Positions 26,307 through 34,083 are shown, numbered from the stretch's first letter. The stretch: DNA of 41,227 nucleotides from Bacilli bacterium (GCA_900772415.1 CAAHEC010000030.1:1-41227), one strand, 5' to 3'. Notes: generated from the sequence alone by a model not told the origin. A program made the numbers and translations.

Positions 26307-28063
26307 TCGCAAAAGGGCAAAAAATAAATGATCGCTACGAAATTGAAAAACTAATTGGCGAAGGTGGAATGGCTAATGTTTATTTAGCTCGTGATACTAT
26401 TTTAGATAGGCGTGTTGCTGTAAAGGTTTTACGAGGAGACCTTGCAGGAGACGAAAAATTCGTAAGAAGATTTCAAAGAGAGGCACTATCGGCTTCTTCT
26501 TTATCACATCCCAACATAGTTGAAATATATGATGTTGGTGAAGATGAAGGAAACTTTTACATCGTAATGGAATATATTGAAGGAAAAACGCTAAAGCAGT
26601 TAATAAAAAAACGTGGTGTTTTATCCCTTTCTGAGACAATGGACATTATGCTTCAGTTATTAGATGCACTTGCAAGTGCACATGATTCGTATATTATTCA
26701 TAGAGACATAAAACCTCAAAACATAATGATAAAAGACAGTGGTTTAGTTAAAATTACTGACTTTGGTATAGCTGTTGCTTTAAATAGTACGGAACTTACC
26801 CAAACTAATTCGGTAATGGGATCCGTTCATTATTTACCTCCGGAACAAGCAAGCGGTAAAGGATCAACCATTAGAAGCGACATATATTCTCTTGGAATTT
26901 TAATGTTTGAAATGCTAACAGGTAAGGTTCCGTTTAATGGGGATAGTGCGGTTGAAATAGCACTAAAACATATGAAAGATCCTCTACCTTCTGTTAGAGA
27001 AATTAATCCCGTTGTGCCTCAGTCAGTTGAAAACATAATACTAAAAGCTGCGGCTAAGAATCCTAAAAATAGGTATCATGATGTAAGACAAATGGCAGAA
27101 GATATAAAGACTTGTTTAGATGAAGAAAGACAAAATGAAGAAAAAATAACTTTTAAATATCCTGAAACTGATTTTTCTGACACAAGAAAAATAGATTCTC
27201 TTAAGGAAGAAAAAAGGGAAACGAAAGATGAGAAACCGGTAGCAAAGCAAATTAATGAAGACGAAAATATAAATAAATCTAACAAAAATAAAATTACTCT
27301 TATCTCATCTATAATAGCGGTGTTTGTAATTACTTTATTTTTGATTATTATAGTAATTCCTAAACTATCTTCATCGAAAGAAGTTAAAGTTCCTGATGTC
27401 TATGGTATGGAAATTTCAAAAGCAGAAGACATGATAAGAAAGTCTGGTCTTAAGATAGAATCAAAAGAAAAAGCAAGTGATGATGTGAGTGAAAATTTAG
27501 TAATAGAAACATCTCCTAGTAAGAATAGATATGTAAAAGAAGGTAGTAAAGTTATAATTTATTATTCATCAGGCTCTAAGAAAATAGAAATAGAAGATTA
27601 TGTAGGTAAAAATGCATATGAAATTAAGGCTAAATTAGAGTTATTAGGAATAAGTGTTATCATAGAAGAAAAAGAAGTAACCGATTCTGTTAAATATGAA
27701 GGAAAAGAACAGCTAATAATAGAGCAAAGTGTAAGTAAAGGTGAAAAGTTAGCTCCAGGAGAACGTTTAACTCTTTACATTCCAAAAATATTATCAACGT
27801 ATCCAGATATGGTAGAGGAATCCTGGACATTAGATAGAGTTGAGGAATTTTGTAAGAAATATGGCTTAACACTTCAAACTCCAAGTTATAAAGAAACTGA
27901 TGAAGTGGAAGAAGGAATTGTTTTAGCACAATCTCCAAAAGCAGGTGAAGAAATATTTGAAAAGGATAAAGTTAAAATTGTTCTTTCAAAGAAACCTACT
28001 ACAACAACTAAAGAAACTACAACTACAAATGATAATTTAGATGATAATTTAAAGGAAGAATAA
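26303..28063 (+). CDS. prkC: Membrane Ser/Thr kinase with PASTA domains (PrkC/Stk)
   Basis: Sensor kinase of Firmicute cell-wall signalling (586 residues). Hanks kinase domain ~10-270: GEGGMANVY glycine loop, AVKVL lysine, HRDIKPQN (133-140), DFG (153-155). A charged juxtamembrane linker leads to one transmembrane helix (~332-353). Three extracellular PASTA repeats (about 358-565) bind muropeptide or lipid II fragments in homologues. The C-terminus is a Thr-rich tail. The activation loop is Thr/Ser-rich (NSTELTQTNSVMGS). It starts with GTG 26303, overlapping the prpC stop. The neighbour rsgA is a known substrate of PrkC/Stk in related species. Confidence 0.96.
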   Translation: MIAKGQKINDRYEIEKLIGEGGMANVYLARDTILDRRVAVKVLRGDLAGDEKFVRRFQREALSASSLSHPNIVEIYDVGEDEGNFYIVMEYIEGKTLKQLIKKRGVLSLSETMDIMLQLLDALASAHDSYIIHRDIKPQNIMIKDSGLVKITDFGIAVALNSTELTQTNSVMGSVHYLPPEQASGKGSTIRSDIYSLGILMFEMLTGKVPFNGDSAVEIALKHMKDPLPSVREINPVVPQSVENIILKAAAKNPKNRYHDVRQMAEDIKTCLDEERQNEEKITFKYPETDFSDTRKIDSLKEEKRETKDEKPVAKQINEDENINKSNKNKITLISSIIAVFVITLFLIIIVIPKLSSSKEVKVPDVYGMEISKAEDMIRKSGLKIESKEKASDDVSENLVIETSPSKNRYVKEGSKVIIYYSSGSKKIEIEDYVGKNAYEIKAKLELLGISVIIEEKEVTDSVKYEGKEQLIIEQSVSKGEKLAPGERLTLYIPKILSTYPDMVEESWTLDRVEEFCKKYGLTLQTPSYKETDEVEEGIVLAQSPKAGEEIFEKDKVKIVLSKKPTTTTKETTTTNDNLDDNLKEE

Positions 28064-28905
28064 TGCAAGGCAGAGTAATAAAATTAATAAGTAACAAATG
28101 GACTGTTCAGTGTGATAACAAGTATTATGAATGTTCATCAATAGGGAAATTTAGATATCAAAAGATTTCTCCTCTTGTTGGTGATATGGTTGATTTTGAT
28201 TTAGAAAAACGTATAATAACTAAGATATTACCTAGAAAAAATGAACTTATAAGGCCTCCCGTTGCAAACATAGATGAAGCTATAATTTTAGTAAGTTGCA
28301 AAGAGCCTAATTTCTCTAGTAACTTACTAGATAAAATGCTTGTTGTAATAGAGTATAATAACGTTGTTCCAGTTATCTGTTTTACTAAGTATGATCTTTT
28401 AGATTCTACATGCGAAATAGATGAGGCAATTAGCTATTATAAAAGTATTGGATATAAAGTTTTTATAAATAATGATCTAACTAACATAGAAAGCATTTTA
28501 AAGGGTAAATTAAGTGTTTTAACAGGTCAAACAGGAGTAGGAAAATCGTCCCTATTAAATAGTTTAAAAAAAGATTTAAATTTAGCAACAGGAGAAATTT
28601 CTAAAGCATTAGGTAGAGGAAGACACACAACAAGACACGTTGAACTTTTAGAAGTAAAAGGCGGGTTAGTTGCGGATACTCCAGGCTTTTCCTCCCTTGA
28701 TTTTAACGGAATGGATAAAAAAGATATAAAGGATAACTTTGTAGAATTTTATCAAAACGAAGACAAATGTAAATATAAGGACTGCATGCATTTAAAAGAA
28801 GATGGATGCTATATAAAAGAATTAGTAGAAAAAGGTAAAATAAGAAAAACAAGATATGAAAACTATAAGAAATTTATAGAAAGCATAGATGGGTTAAAGA
28901 GGTAA
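28063..28905 (+). CDS. rsgA: Ribosome small-subunit GTPase RsgA
   Basis: Circularly permuted GTPase that helps 30S subunit maturation (280 residues). An N-terminal OB fold is followed by the GTPase motifs in permuted order: FTKYDLL (G4), GQTGVGKSS (G1, from 155), and DTPGFSS (G3). The C-terminal zinc domain has CKYKDC and CYIKE, with a His between (CMHLKEDGC). All family landmarks are intact. Its ATG overlaps the prkC stop (TAATG), so it is co-translated with the kinase. Confidence 0.96.
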   Translation: MQGRVIKLISNKWTVQCDNKYYECSSIGKFRYQKISPLVGDMVDFDLEKRIITKILPRKNELIRPPVANIDEAIILVSCKEPNFSSNLLDKMLVVIEYNNVVPVICFTKYDLLDSTCEIDEAISYYKSIGYKVFINNDLTNIESILKGKLSVLTGQTGVGKSSLLNSLKKDLNLATGEISKALGRGRHTTRHVELLEVKGGLVADTPGFSSLDFNGMDKKDIKDNFVEFYQNEDKCKYKDCMHLKEDGCYIKELVEKGKIRKTRYENYKKFIESIDGLKR

Positions 28906-28909
28906 GAAT

Positions 28910-29530
28910 ATGAAGGTTTCTGTATCAATATTAAAAGAATGTAATAGATTAGATTATGCTATAAAAAAAGTCAATGAATCAAGTGCGGACTTTCTTCATG
29001 TTGACGTAATGGACGGAAAGTTTGTTAAAAATAAAGCCTTTTTGTTTGAAGATTATAAAAAGGTAGTACAACTTTCTAGGAAAAGACTCGATGTTCATAT
29101 GATGGTGCAAGATTATAGTATGATAGAAAAGTATTTAACTCTTAAGCCTTATTTACTTACGTTTCATGTAGAAATAATAAAAGATTCAAGCTTGATTAAA
29201 TATGTTAAGGAAAGCAAAACGAAAGTAGGTCTTGCAATAAATCCAGAAACTAGCATAGAAAAGCTTATGCCTTATATAAATGATATAGATTTAGTTTTGT
29301 TTATGAGTGTTACTCCAGGATCTGGTGGTCAAACCTTTAAAAAAGAAGTAATAAGTAAGATAAAGCAATTAAAAAAAGTTGCCCCTAAAAATTTATTAAT
29401 AAGCATTGATGGTGGTGTTAATAAAGATACCATTAACATGTGTAAAACAGCGGGATGTAGTATGGTAGTTTCTGGTTCTTACATTACGAATGAGGAAGAT
29501 TATGAAAAACAAATAGAGAGTTTAAGATAA
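28910..29530 (+). CDS. rpe: Ribulose-phosphate 3-epimerase
   Basis: TIM-barrel enzyme that interconverts ribulose-5-phosphate and xylulose-5-phosphate in the pentose phosphate pathway (206 residues, slightly short). Motifs: HVDVMDGKFV with metal His and catalytic Asp, HMMVQD, MSVTPGSGGQTF phosphate loop region, and SIDGGV with the second catalytic Asp. Metal ligands are therefore complete. It follows rsgA by four bases and closes the rlmN operon. The SD is AAGAGG. No clear terminator follows; the infC promoter begins 17 bases later. Confidence 0.93.
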   Translation: MKVSVSILKECNRLDYAIKKVNESSADFLHVDVMDGKFVKNKAFLFEDYKKVVQLSRKRLDVHMMVQDYSMIEKYLTLKPYLLTFHVEIIKDSSLIKYVKESKTKVGLAINPETSIEKLMPYINDIDLVLFMSVTPGSGGQTFKKEVISKIKQLKKVAPKNLLISIDGGVNKDTINMCKTAGCSMVVSGSYITNEEDYEKQIESLR

Positions 29531-29546
29531 AACGTAATAAAATTAC

Positions 29547-29575
29547 TTGCAATATAATAAAATATGTTGTATACT
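29547..29575 (+). promoter_or_regulatory. Promoter of infC-rpmI-rplT
   Basis: TTGCAA (29547-29552), 17-base spacer, TATACT (29570-29575). Transcription would start near 29582, giving a leader of about 150 nt. Confidence 0.7.
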
Positions 29576-29581
29576 ATAGAG

Positions 29582-29733
29582 GTAATTTTGATATGAAGGA
29601 AAGAAGACGAGTATTCATCTCACCCGATTGTAATTAAACAGTGGGTCAAACGCCAAGTAAAAATAAATAAACAAGCGTTTTTTTAAGGTGGATACTAATG
29701 TCGTATTCACTTTTTATTTTGGAGGTGCTTGAT
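29582..29733 (+). promoter_or_regulatory. infC leader with attenuator (L20-leader type)
   Basis: About 150 nt of structured leader. A terminator at 29688-29720 sits directly before the infC SD. The leader segment GTATTCAT (29611-29618) nearly duplicates the terminator 3' arm GTATTCAC (29703-29710). It can pair over 8 bp (three G-U) with the terminator 5' arm GTGGATAC (29688-29695), so antiterminator and terminator are mutually exclusive. A further hairpin, AAACGC (29648-29653) / GCGTTT (29675-29680), followed by four T residues lies between. In Bacillus this operon is controlled by L20 binding its leader; L20 as the ligand here is inference. Confidence 0.7.
29688..29720 (+). terminator. Attenuator terminator of infC leader
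   Basis: GTGGATAC (29688-29695) / GTATTCAC (29703-29710), 8 bp with one G-U, loop TAATGTC, then TTTTTATTTT (29711-29720). The ATG at 29698 lies in its loop and is therefore an unlikely start. Confidence 0.75.
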
Positions 29734-30255
29734 ATAGCAAAAGAAAAAGAAATGCCAATTAATGAACAAATAAGAGCAAAACAAATGCTTGTAATTGGCC
29801 CAAACGGTGAACAACTTGGTATTAAATCAAAGGATGAGGCTTTAACGCTTGCTTCTTATGCTGGATTTGATTTAGTTTTAATTAATAATGGAGAAAACCC
29901 AGTATGTAAGTTAATGGACTACAATAAGTTTAAATACGAAAAGAAGAAAAAACAAAAAGAGTCTCAGAAAAGGCAAAAAGAAAATAATGCTGAAACTAAA
30001 GAATACCGTCTGTCACCAAATATTGATGTACATGACTTTAATACTAAGTTAACAAATGCTAAAAAATACTTAGAAAAGGGTCATAAAATCAAATTATCCA
30101 TACGTTTTAGAGGACGTGAAATGCAATTTACTGATAAAGGTAGAGAAGTGTTGCTAAGATTTGCAGATGAATTAAATGAAATAGGAACATTAGAAAGTGC
30201 TCCAACACTTGATGGAAGGAATATGATGGCTATGATTAGCCCAATTAAGAAATAG
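29734..30255 (+). CDS. infC: Translation initiation factor IF-3
   Basis: IF-3 binds the 30S subunit, keeps subunits apart and checks start-codon choice. The N-terminal domain begins with MPINEQIRAKQMLVIGPNGE. A Lys-rich linker and the C-terminal domain (KEYRLSPNIDVHDFNTK; LSIRFRGREM) are complete. The start is probably the AUA at 29734: it is seven bases after the strong SD GGAGGTG (29721-29727), and no ATG or TTG is in frame at that distance. An in-frame GTG lies inside the SD. ATG 29698 sits in a terminator loop and ATG 29752 is too far. A rare start fits IF-3 autoregulation, known for AUU-started infC in E. coli and Bacillus. First gene of infC-rpmI-rplT. Confidence 0.93.
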   Translation: MAKEKEMPINEQIRAKQMLVIGPNGEQLGIKSKDEALTLASYAGFDLVLINNGENPVCKLMDYNKFKYEKKKKQKESQKRQKENNAETKEYRLSPNIDVHDFNTKLTNAKKYLEKGHKIKLSIRFRGREMQFTDKGREVLLRFADELNEIGTLESAPTLDGRNMMAMISPIKK

Positions 30256-30266
30256 GAGGAATTATT

Positions 30267-30470
30267 ATGGCAAAGAAAACACAAAAGACTCATAAAGGTA
30301 CTAAAAAAGTTTTAAATGTAAGACAAAGTGGAACGATCACTGTTGGACATCCAGGATCAAGACATAATACAGGTAGTAAAAATTCTGCTTTTAATAGAGC
30401 AAGAAGATCAAAATCAGCTTTAAGTAAAGCAGATTCAAACAGATTAAAGAGAATAGTTGATACTTTATAA
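30267..30470 (+). CDS. rpmI: Ribosomal protein bL35
   Basis: A 67-residue basic large-subunit protein. The start MAKKTQKTHKGTKK and the stretch GHPGSRHNTGSKN follow the L35 pattern (usual length 64-66). SD TAGGAGG is nine bases before the ATG. It lies between infC and rplT, the standard bacterial order, and would be controlled by the infC leader. Confidence 0.96.
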   Translation: MAKKTQKTHKGTKKVLNVRQSGTITVGHPGSRHNTGSKNSAFNRARRSKSALSKADSNRLKRIVDTL

Positions 30471-30505
30471 TATGTAATATGTAAGAATTAAGGAGGAAAT
30501 AAAAG

Positions 30506-31075
30506 ATGGCAAGAGTAAAAAATGGTGCTGTAACAAAAGCACGTCGTAAGAAAATTTTAAAACAAGCTAAAGGATACTTTGGTAGCAAACATAGATTATT
30601 CAAAACTGCAAAAGAACAAGTAATGCATTCATATGTATATGCATTTAGAGATAGGAAACAAAACAAACGTAACTTTAGAAAATTATGGATAGTACGTATT
30701 AACGCTGCATGTCGTGAAAACGAAATTAGTTATTCAAGATTCATAAATGGTTTATCAAAAGCTGGTGTTGCTATAAACCGTAAAATGCTTTCTGAAATCG
30801 CTATTAATGAACCTAAGGCATTTTCTAATTTAGTTAAGATCGCAAAAGATGCTTTAGAAGGCAAAATGCCTAAGGAAGCAAAAGCAGAAGTTAAAACATC
30901 TAAAAAAGAAGTAAAAGAAGAAAAGAAAGAAACTAAAAAAGCTGCTCCTAAAAAGGAAGAAAGTAGCGATATATCAAAATTAACAGTTGCAGAACTTAAA
31001 AAATTAGCTAAAGAAAAGGGTATCGAAGGATACACTTCAATGAAAAAGGCTGAATTATTAGAGAAACTAGCATAG
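30506..31075 (+). CDS. rplT: Ribosomal protein bL20 with C-terminal Rho-N/SAP-like extension
   Basis: The first ~117 residues are a normal L20 (MARVKNGAVTKARRKKILKQ; LWIVRINAACRENEISYSRF), a primary 23S rRNA binder needed for 50S assembly. Standard L20 ends there. This protein runs to 189 residues: a Lys/Glu-rich low-complexity linker (~118-154), then LTVAELKKLAKEKGIEGYTS and MKKAELLEKLA. That last stretch closely follows the Rho N-terminal (SAP-like) helical motif, which binds nucleic acid in other proteins. The reading frame is continuous and the terminator overlaps the real stop, so this is not a frameshift. L20 is also the known autorepressor of this operon in Bacillus. Confidence 0.95.
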   Translation: MARVKNGAVTKARRKKILKQAKGYFGSKHRLFKTAKEQVMHSYVYAFRDRKQNKRNFRKLWIVRINAACRENEISYSRFINGLSKAGVAINRKMLSEIAINEPKAFSNLVKIAKDALEGKMPKEAKAEVKTSKKEVKEEKKETKKAAPKKEESSDISKLTVAELKKLAKEKGIEGYTSMKKAELLEKLA

Positions 31076-31086
31076 TTTCTTTTTTT
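31062..31086 (+). terminator. Terminator of infC operon
   Basis: AGAAACTA (31062-31069) / TAGTTTCT (31073-31080), 8-bp perfect stem, 3-base loop, T run 31080-31086. It overlaps the rplT stop codon. Confidence 0.88.
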
Positions 31087-31112
31087 ATTGTATAATATTT
31101 TTAGGTGGTAAT

Positions 31113-32048
31113 ATGAATACTTATTTAATTTATGGAAATGATTACAGTTTAATAAAAAAAGAAATAGATAAGATAACTAAGGGGATTAAAGACATAATAA
31201 AATATGATTTATCATCTAATAAAATAGATGAATTATTAGATGATGCATCTTGCATTTCCATGTTTGGAGATAAAAAGGTTTTAATAGGAGAGAACGCTTT
31301 GTTTTTAACTTCCATAAAAGAAAACATTAATCATGATTTTGAATATTTAACTAAATATATAGAAGATAATGATCATAATAATATAGTAATATTAACTGTT
31401 ATATCAGATAAAATAGATGAAAGAAAAAAAATAGTAAAAGATATAAAAAGATATTGTAAGGTAATTTATAAAGGTTTAATACAAGAAAAGGAAATTCCTA
31501 ATTTTGTTATGAATGAATTTAAAGAAAATAATTACAAAATAGACTATAAAACCGCGGTTTATTTCGTCAATTATGTTGGAAAAAACATAGATGTATTACT
31601 TAGTGAAATAAGGAAAATGATCATATATAAAGAAAATGATTATATAATAACTAAAAATGATATTAATGAAATATCAAGTAAAGGATTAAAAGATAATATA
31701 TTTGATTTTACTAATGCTATTATGAATAAAGATCTAAATAAAATGTATGAATGCTTAAATGATTTGTTAATCATAGGAGAAGACCCTATAAAAATAATTT
31801 CATTACTAGCTAATCAATTCCTATTCATTTATCAGGTTAAATTGTTGGATCAAAATGGTAAGAGTCAAGATGAGATAAAACAAATCTTAAACGTTCATCC
31901 TTATAAAATTCAACTTGCAATGAGAACTAATTTTTTAATATATGAGTTATCTAATATTTTAAAAAAATTACATAATCTAGATTTTAAAATAAAAGCAGGA
32001 TTAATTGATAAGAAAGTTGGCCTAGAAGATTTTCTTTTACATATTTAA
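31113..32048 (+). CDS. holA: DNA polymerase III delta subunit (clamp-loader)
   Basis: A 311-residue protein of the HolA family, the clamp-loader subunit that opens the beta clamp. N-terminal MNTYLIYGNDYSLIKKEID is the typical start (YLxxGxDxxLI). Other family traits: SMFGDKKVLIGENALFLT, VNYVGKNIDVLLSEIRKMI and the C-terminal LLANQFLFIYQVKLL helix. Delta has no Walker ATPase motif, as here. A TATAAT at 31091-31096 just after the rplT terminator probably drives it; SD is AGGTGG. Sequence identity within this family is low, but pattern and length agree. Confidence 0.88.
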   Translation: MNTYLIYGNDYSLIKKEIDKITKGIKDIIKYDLSSNKIDELLDDASCISMFGDKKVLIGENALFLTSIKENINHDFEYLTKYIEDNDHNNIVILTVISDKIDERKKIVKDIKRYCKVIYKGLIQEKEIPNFVMNEFKENNYKIDYKTAVYFVNYVGKNIDVLLSEIRKMIIYKENDYIITKNDINEISSKGLKDNIFDFTNAIMNKDLNKMYECLNDLLIIGEDPIKIISLLANQFLFIYQVKLLDQNGKSQDEIKQILNVHPYKIQLAMRTNFLIYELSNILKKLHNLDFKIKAGLIDKKVGLEDFLLHI

Positions 32049-32049
32049 G

Positions 32050-32078
32050 TTGATATTTTTATATATTTATGATAGTAT
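32050..32078 (+). promoter_or_regulatory. Candidate promoter of the 33-aa membrane peptide
   Basis: TTGATA (32050-32055), 17-base spacer, TAGTAT (32073-32078). It overlaps the end of holA. Moderate match. Confidence 0.45.
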
Positions 32079-32105
32079 AAACTCATAATATAGGAGGATA
32101 TAAAA

Positions 32106-32207
32106 ATGGAAAACCTAACTGAAGAAGAGAAAAAAAGTGTAATTAAGAAAATAGTCATTTCAATAGTTTTATTAATTATAGTTGTAATTATTGGTATATT
32201 GTTATAA
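32106..32207 (+). CDS. 33-residue single-span membrane peptide
   Basis: A small ORF reading MENLTEEEKKSVIKK followed by a strongly hydrophobic helix of Ile, Val and Leu to the C-terminus (about 18 residues). A perfect SD AGGAGG (32092-32097) lies eight bases before the ATG. It has a candidate promoter upstream and a clean terminator overlapping its stop, so it looks like a real transcription unit. The acidic-basic N-terminal 15 residues would stay in the cytoplasm. Function unknown; it might be a small membrane-protein modulator or a type I toxin-like peptide, neither of which is shown. Confidence 0.7.
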   Translation: MENLTEEEKKSVIKKIVISIVLLIIVVIIGILL

Positions 32208-32232
32208 AAAAACATCATTAGTGATGTTTTTT
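32207..32232. terminator. Bidirectional terminator, small peptide / uppP
   Basis: Arms 32207-32217 (A run then CATCA) and 32222-32232 (TGATG then T run), 11 bp, loop TTAG. It serves the peptide gene on the plus strand and uppP on the minus strand. Confidence 0.88.
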
Positions 32233-32238
32233 AAATTT

Positions 32239-33051
32239 TTATAGAAATAAGATAACCAGTATTCCAACTATTAAACAGTATAATGAAAAATATCCTAATT
32301 TTCCTTTTTTCATTATGTTAATAAACCATTTAGCACTAAAATAAGTTATTAATGCACTTACTATCATTCCTAAAGTATATGGTACTATAAGTTCACCGAT
32401 ATTTGGCGTTGTAATTAAATCTTTCATTCCAAGAATCATGGTAGCTAAACTAATTGGCAAATAAAGCATAAATGAATAATTGACCGCTGTATCCCTTTTA
32501 AAATCGCTCATCATTCCTCCAACTATTGTAGAACCACTTCTAGAAATTCCAGGAAATAATGCAACAACTTGAAATAATCCAACTTTAATTGCATCTCCAA
32601 TTGTTATATTATTTTTATCTTTTTTTCCTTTAAAATCTTTTATCAAAAATAATGCTAGCGATGTAATTAAAAGAGCAATTCCAACTAACTTAACATTGTT
32701 AGATAATAAATCAATTTTATCCTTAAAAATAAAACCTATAAGACCTGCTGGTATGGTTCCTATAACAATTAACCAAGCATACTTATAATTTTCCTTATAT
32801 TCATTTTTTTTAGTTTTTAAATAACTAAAAAAATCATTAATTATTTTTAAAATTTCTTTTCTATACAAAAACATAATAGCTAAAAAAGAACCAAAGTTGA
32901 CAACTATTTCAAAATTTATATCACCAAGCATCTTAAAGTTAAATAATTTTTTAGCAATTAAAAGATGCCCACTAGATGATATGGGAATAGGTTCCGTAAA
33001 TCCTTGCAAGGCTCCTAAAAAAACATATTGTAAAACCTTTATAATATTCAT
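32239..33051 (-). CDS. uppP: Undecaprenyl-diphosphate phosphatase UppP/BacA
   Basis: Integral membrane enzyme that dephosphorylates undecaprenyl diphosphate so that the lipid carrier of cell-wall synthesis can be reused; excess confers bacitracin resistance. 270 residues with about eight helices. Motif 1 is TEPIPISSSGH (E20, H29), a variant of the common TEFLPISSTGH; motif 2 is PGISRSGSTI. The start at 33051 follows GGAGG (33061-33057 on the minus strand). The ATG at 33063 lies upstream of that SD and is less likely. Promoter: TATAAT (33100-33095) with TGA before it on the minus strand. Confidence 0.95.
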   Translation of the reverse strand: MNIIKVLQYVFLGALQGFTEPIPISSSGHLLIAKKLFNFKMLGDINFEIVVNFGSFLAIMFLYRKEILKIINDFFSYLKTKKNEYKENYKYAWLIVIGTIPAGLIGFIFKDKIDLLSNNVKLVGIALLITSLALFLIKDFKGKKDKNNITIGDAIKVGLFQVVALFPGISRSGSTIVGGMMSDFKRDTAVNYSFMLYLPISLATMILGMKDLITTPNIGELIVPYTLGMIVSALITYFSAKWFINIMKKGKLGYFSLYCLIVGILVILFL

Positions 33052-33094
33052 TATGACCTCCATTATAATATATATGTTTATTATTTACAAAAAA

Positions 33095-33103
33095 ATTATA
33101 TCA
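33095..33103 (-). promoter_or_regulatory. Extended -10 promoter of uppP
   Basis: On the minus strand TGATATAAT runs from 33103 to 33095. The -35 is weak. It lies next to the plus-strand promoter of the following operon. Confidence 0.5.
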
Positions 33104-33118
33104 TAAATTTAATATTCT

Positions 33119-33149
33119 TTGACATAAAAAAATTAAAATTACTTATACT
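33119..33149 (+). promoter_or_regulatory. Candidate promoter for the small membrane / DUF3603-like genes
   Basis: TTGACA (33119-33124) and TATACT (33144-33149) are 19 bases apart, slightly long but both hexamers are strong. Divergent from uppP. Confidence 0.5.
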
Positions 33150-33190
33150 AAAAATATATTAATATAAATAAAATTTACTAGGTGAATAAA

Positions 33191-33412
33191 ATGCTTACAA
33201 AAATTTTTTTATTTTTAATGGGTTTTGGATTCATGCTGCTCGGATTATCTACATTAATTTTATACATAAATTTATTTTCTTTTGGGTATAATTTTAAAGA
33301 ATATATAAACTATATAATAAAATTACCAGAATTATATTATTTTTTAATTGGTTTTTTCTTAGTTAATGTATCTATTTTTAGTAAAGGAGACAAAAATGAA
33401 AAAAACGTATGA
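33191..33412 (+). CDS. Small two-helix membrane protein
   Basis: 73 residues with two hydrophobic segments: about 4-26 (IFLFLMGFGFMLLGLSTLIL) and about 46-62 (YYFLIGFFLVNVSIF), then a charged tail KGDKNEKNV. No known family is recognised. ATG 33191 follows AGGTG (33180-33184); the GTG at 33182 is part of that SD. Its last 17 bases overlap the next gene, whose SD lies inside it, so the two are made together. Confidence 0.65.
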   Translation: MLTKIFLFLMGFGFMLLGLSTLILYINLFSFGYNFKEYINYIIKLPELYYFLIGFFLVNVSIFSKGDKNEKNV

Positions 33413-34034
33413 TATTTTAGTTAATTATCAAAAAATTGCATATGAATTTTATGATTGGAATAAAACCGATGATGTAAAACATATTAAAGTAATACTAACA
33501 TTTAAAGTGTCAGATAAGTGTTTGCAAGATTTTTATAATTATGATTTGATGGTAGATAGAACCTTTTTAGATATGATAAAAGATAAAACAGAGATATTTA
33601 TAAAAGGTTTAACAGTTAAAGAGCCTTATGCTTGTGTTTTATTTTCATCTTATAGTGCTTTATCATTTAAGTTTGATAAACAAGGTAACGTGATAGGAAA
33701 AAGTAATTTATTATTTGATGAAGCAGATGATATTATAACAACATTCTATTCTTTAGAAGAAACAAAAATAAATTATAAAGTAACAAACATGGAAAAACTA
33801 AATAGTTTTTATACAAGGTATGAAAGCAAGATGATTGACGATTTAATAAACTATTTAAAACAAATACAGAAGAATAGTAATGATTATGAAACTAAATATA
33901 TATATTTCGAATGCTTTAATAAAGAAATAGATAGTTCCAAGAAAGCTTATGAAAAATTGTTTAATAGTGTTAATAAATTAGATTTTAAAGTTATAGAAAA
34001 ATTAAAAAATTTGATAAAAGTTTTAAAAAAATAG
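33396..34034 (+). CDS. DUF3603-like hypothetical protein
   Basis: 212 residues, predicted soluble. The central stretch resembles the DUF3603 pattern of Firmicutes: a beta-rich start, then LMVDRTFLDMIKDKTEIF, then a segment where a Phe-Asp strand (SFKFDKQGNVIGKSNLLFDE) precedes an acidic helix. That pattern is from memory and unverified. The C-terminal half is helical and Lys-rich. No catalytic motif is seen. ATG 33396 follows AAAGGAG (33383-33389); a longer reading from 33366 has no SD. It overlaps the small membrane protein gene by 17 bases, so a shared membrane-linked task is possible but inferred. Confidence 0.6.
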   Translation: MKKTYDILVNYQKIAYEFYDWNKTDDVKHIKVILTFKVSDKCLQDFYNYDLMVDRTFLDMIKDKTEIFIKGLTVKEPYACVLFSSYSALSFKFDKQGNVIGKSNLLFDEADDIITTFYSLEETKINYKVTNMEKLNSFYTRYESKMIDDLINYLKQIQKNSNDYETKYIYFECFNKEIDSSKKAYEKLFNSVNKLDFKVIEKLKNLIKVLKK

Positions 34035-34083
34035 TATAAAAAATTAATAGTCTTACAAATTAATAAACGAAGGAGGAAAAATT

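Noticed and set aside
29698..29733. ATG 29698 as the infC start
   Set aside because: It lies in the loop of a terminator hairpin, and the product would gain 12 residues not typical of IF-3. The strong SD at 29721 points to 29734.
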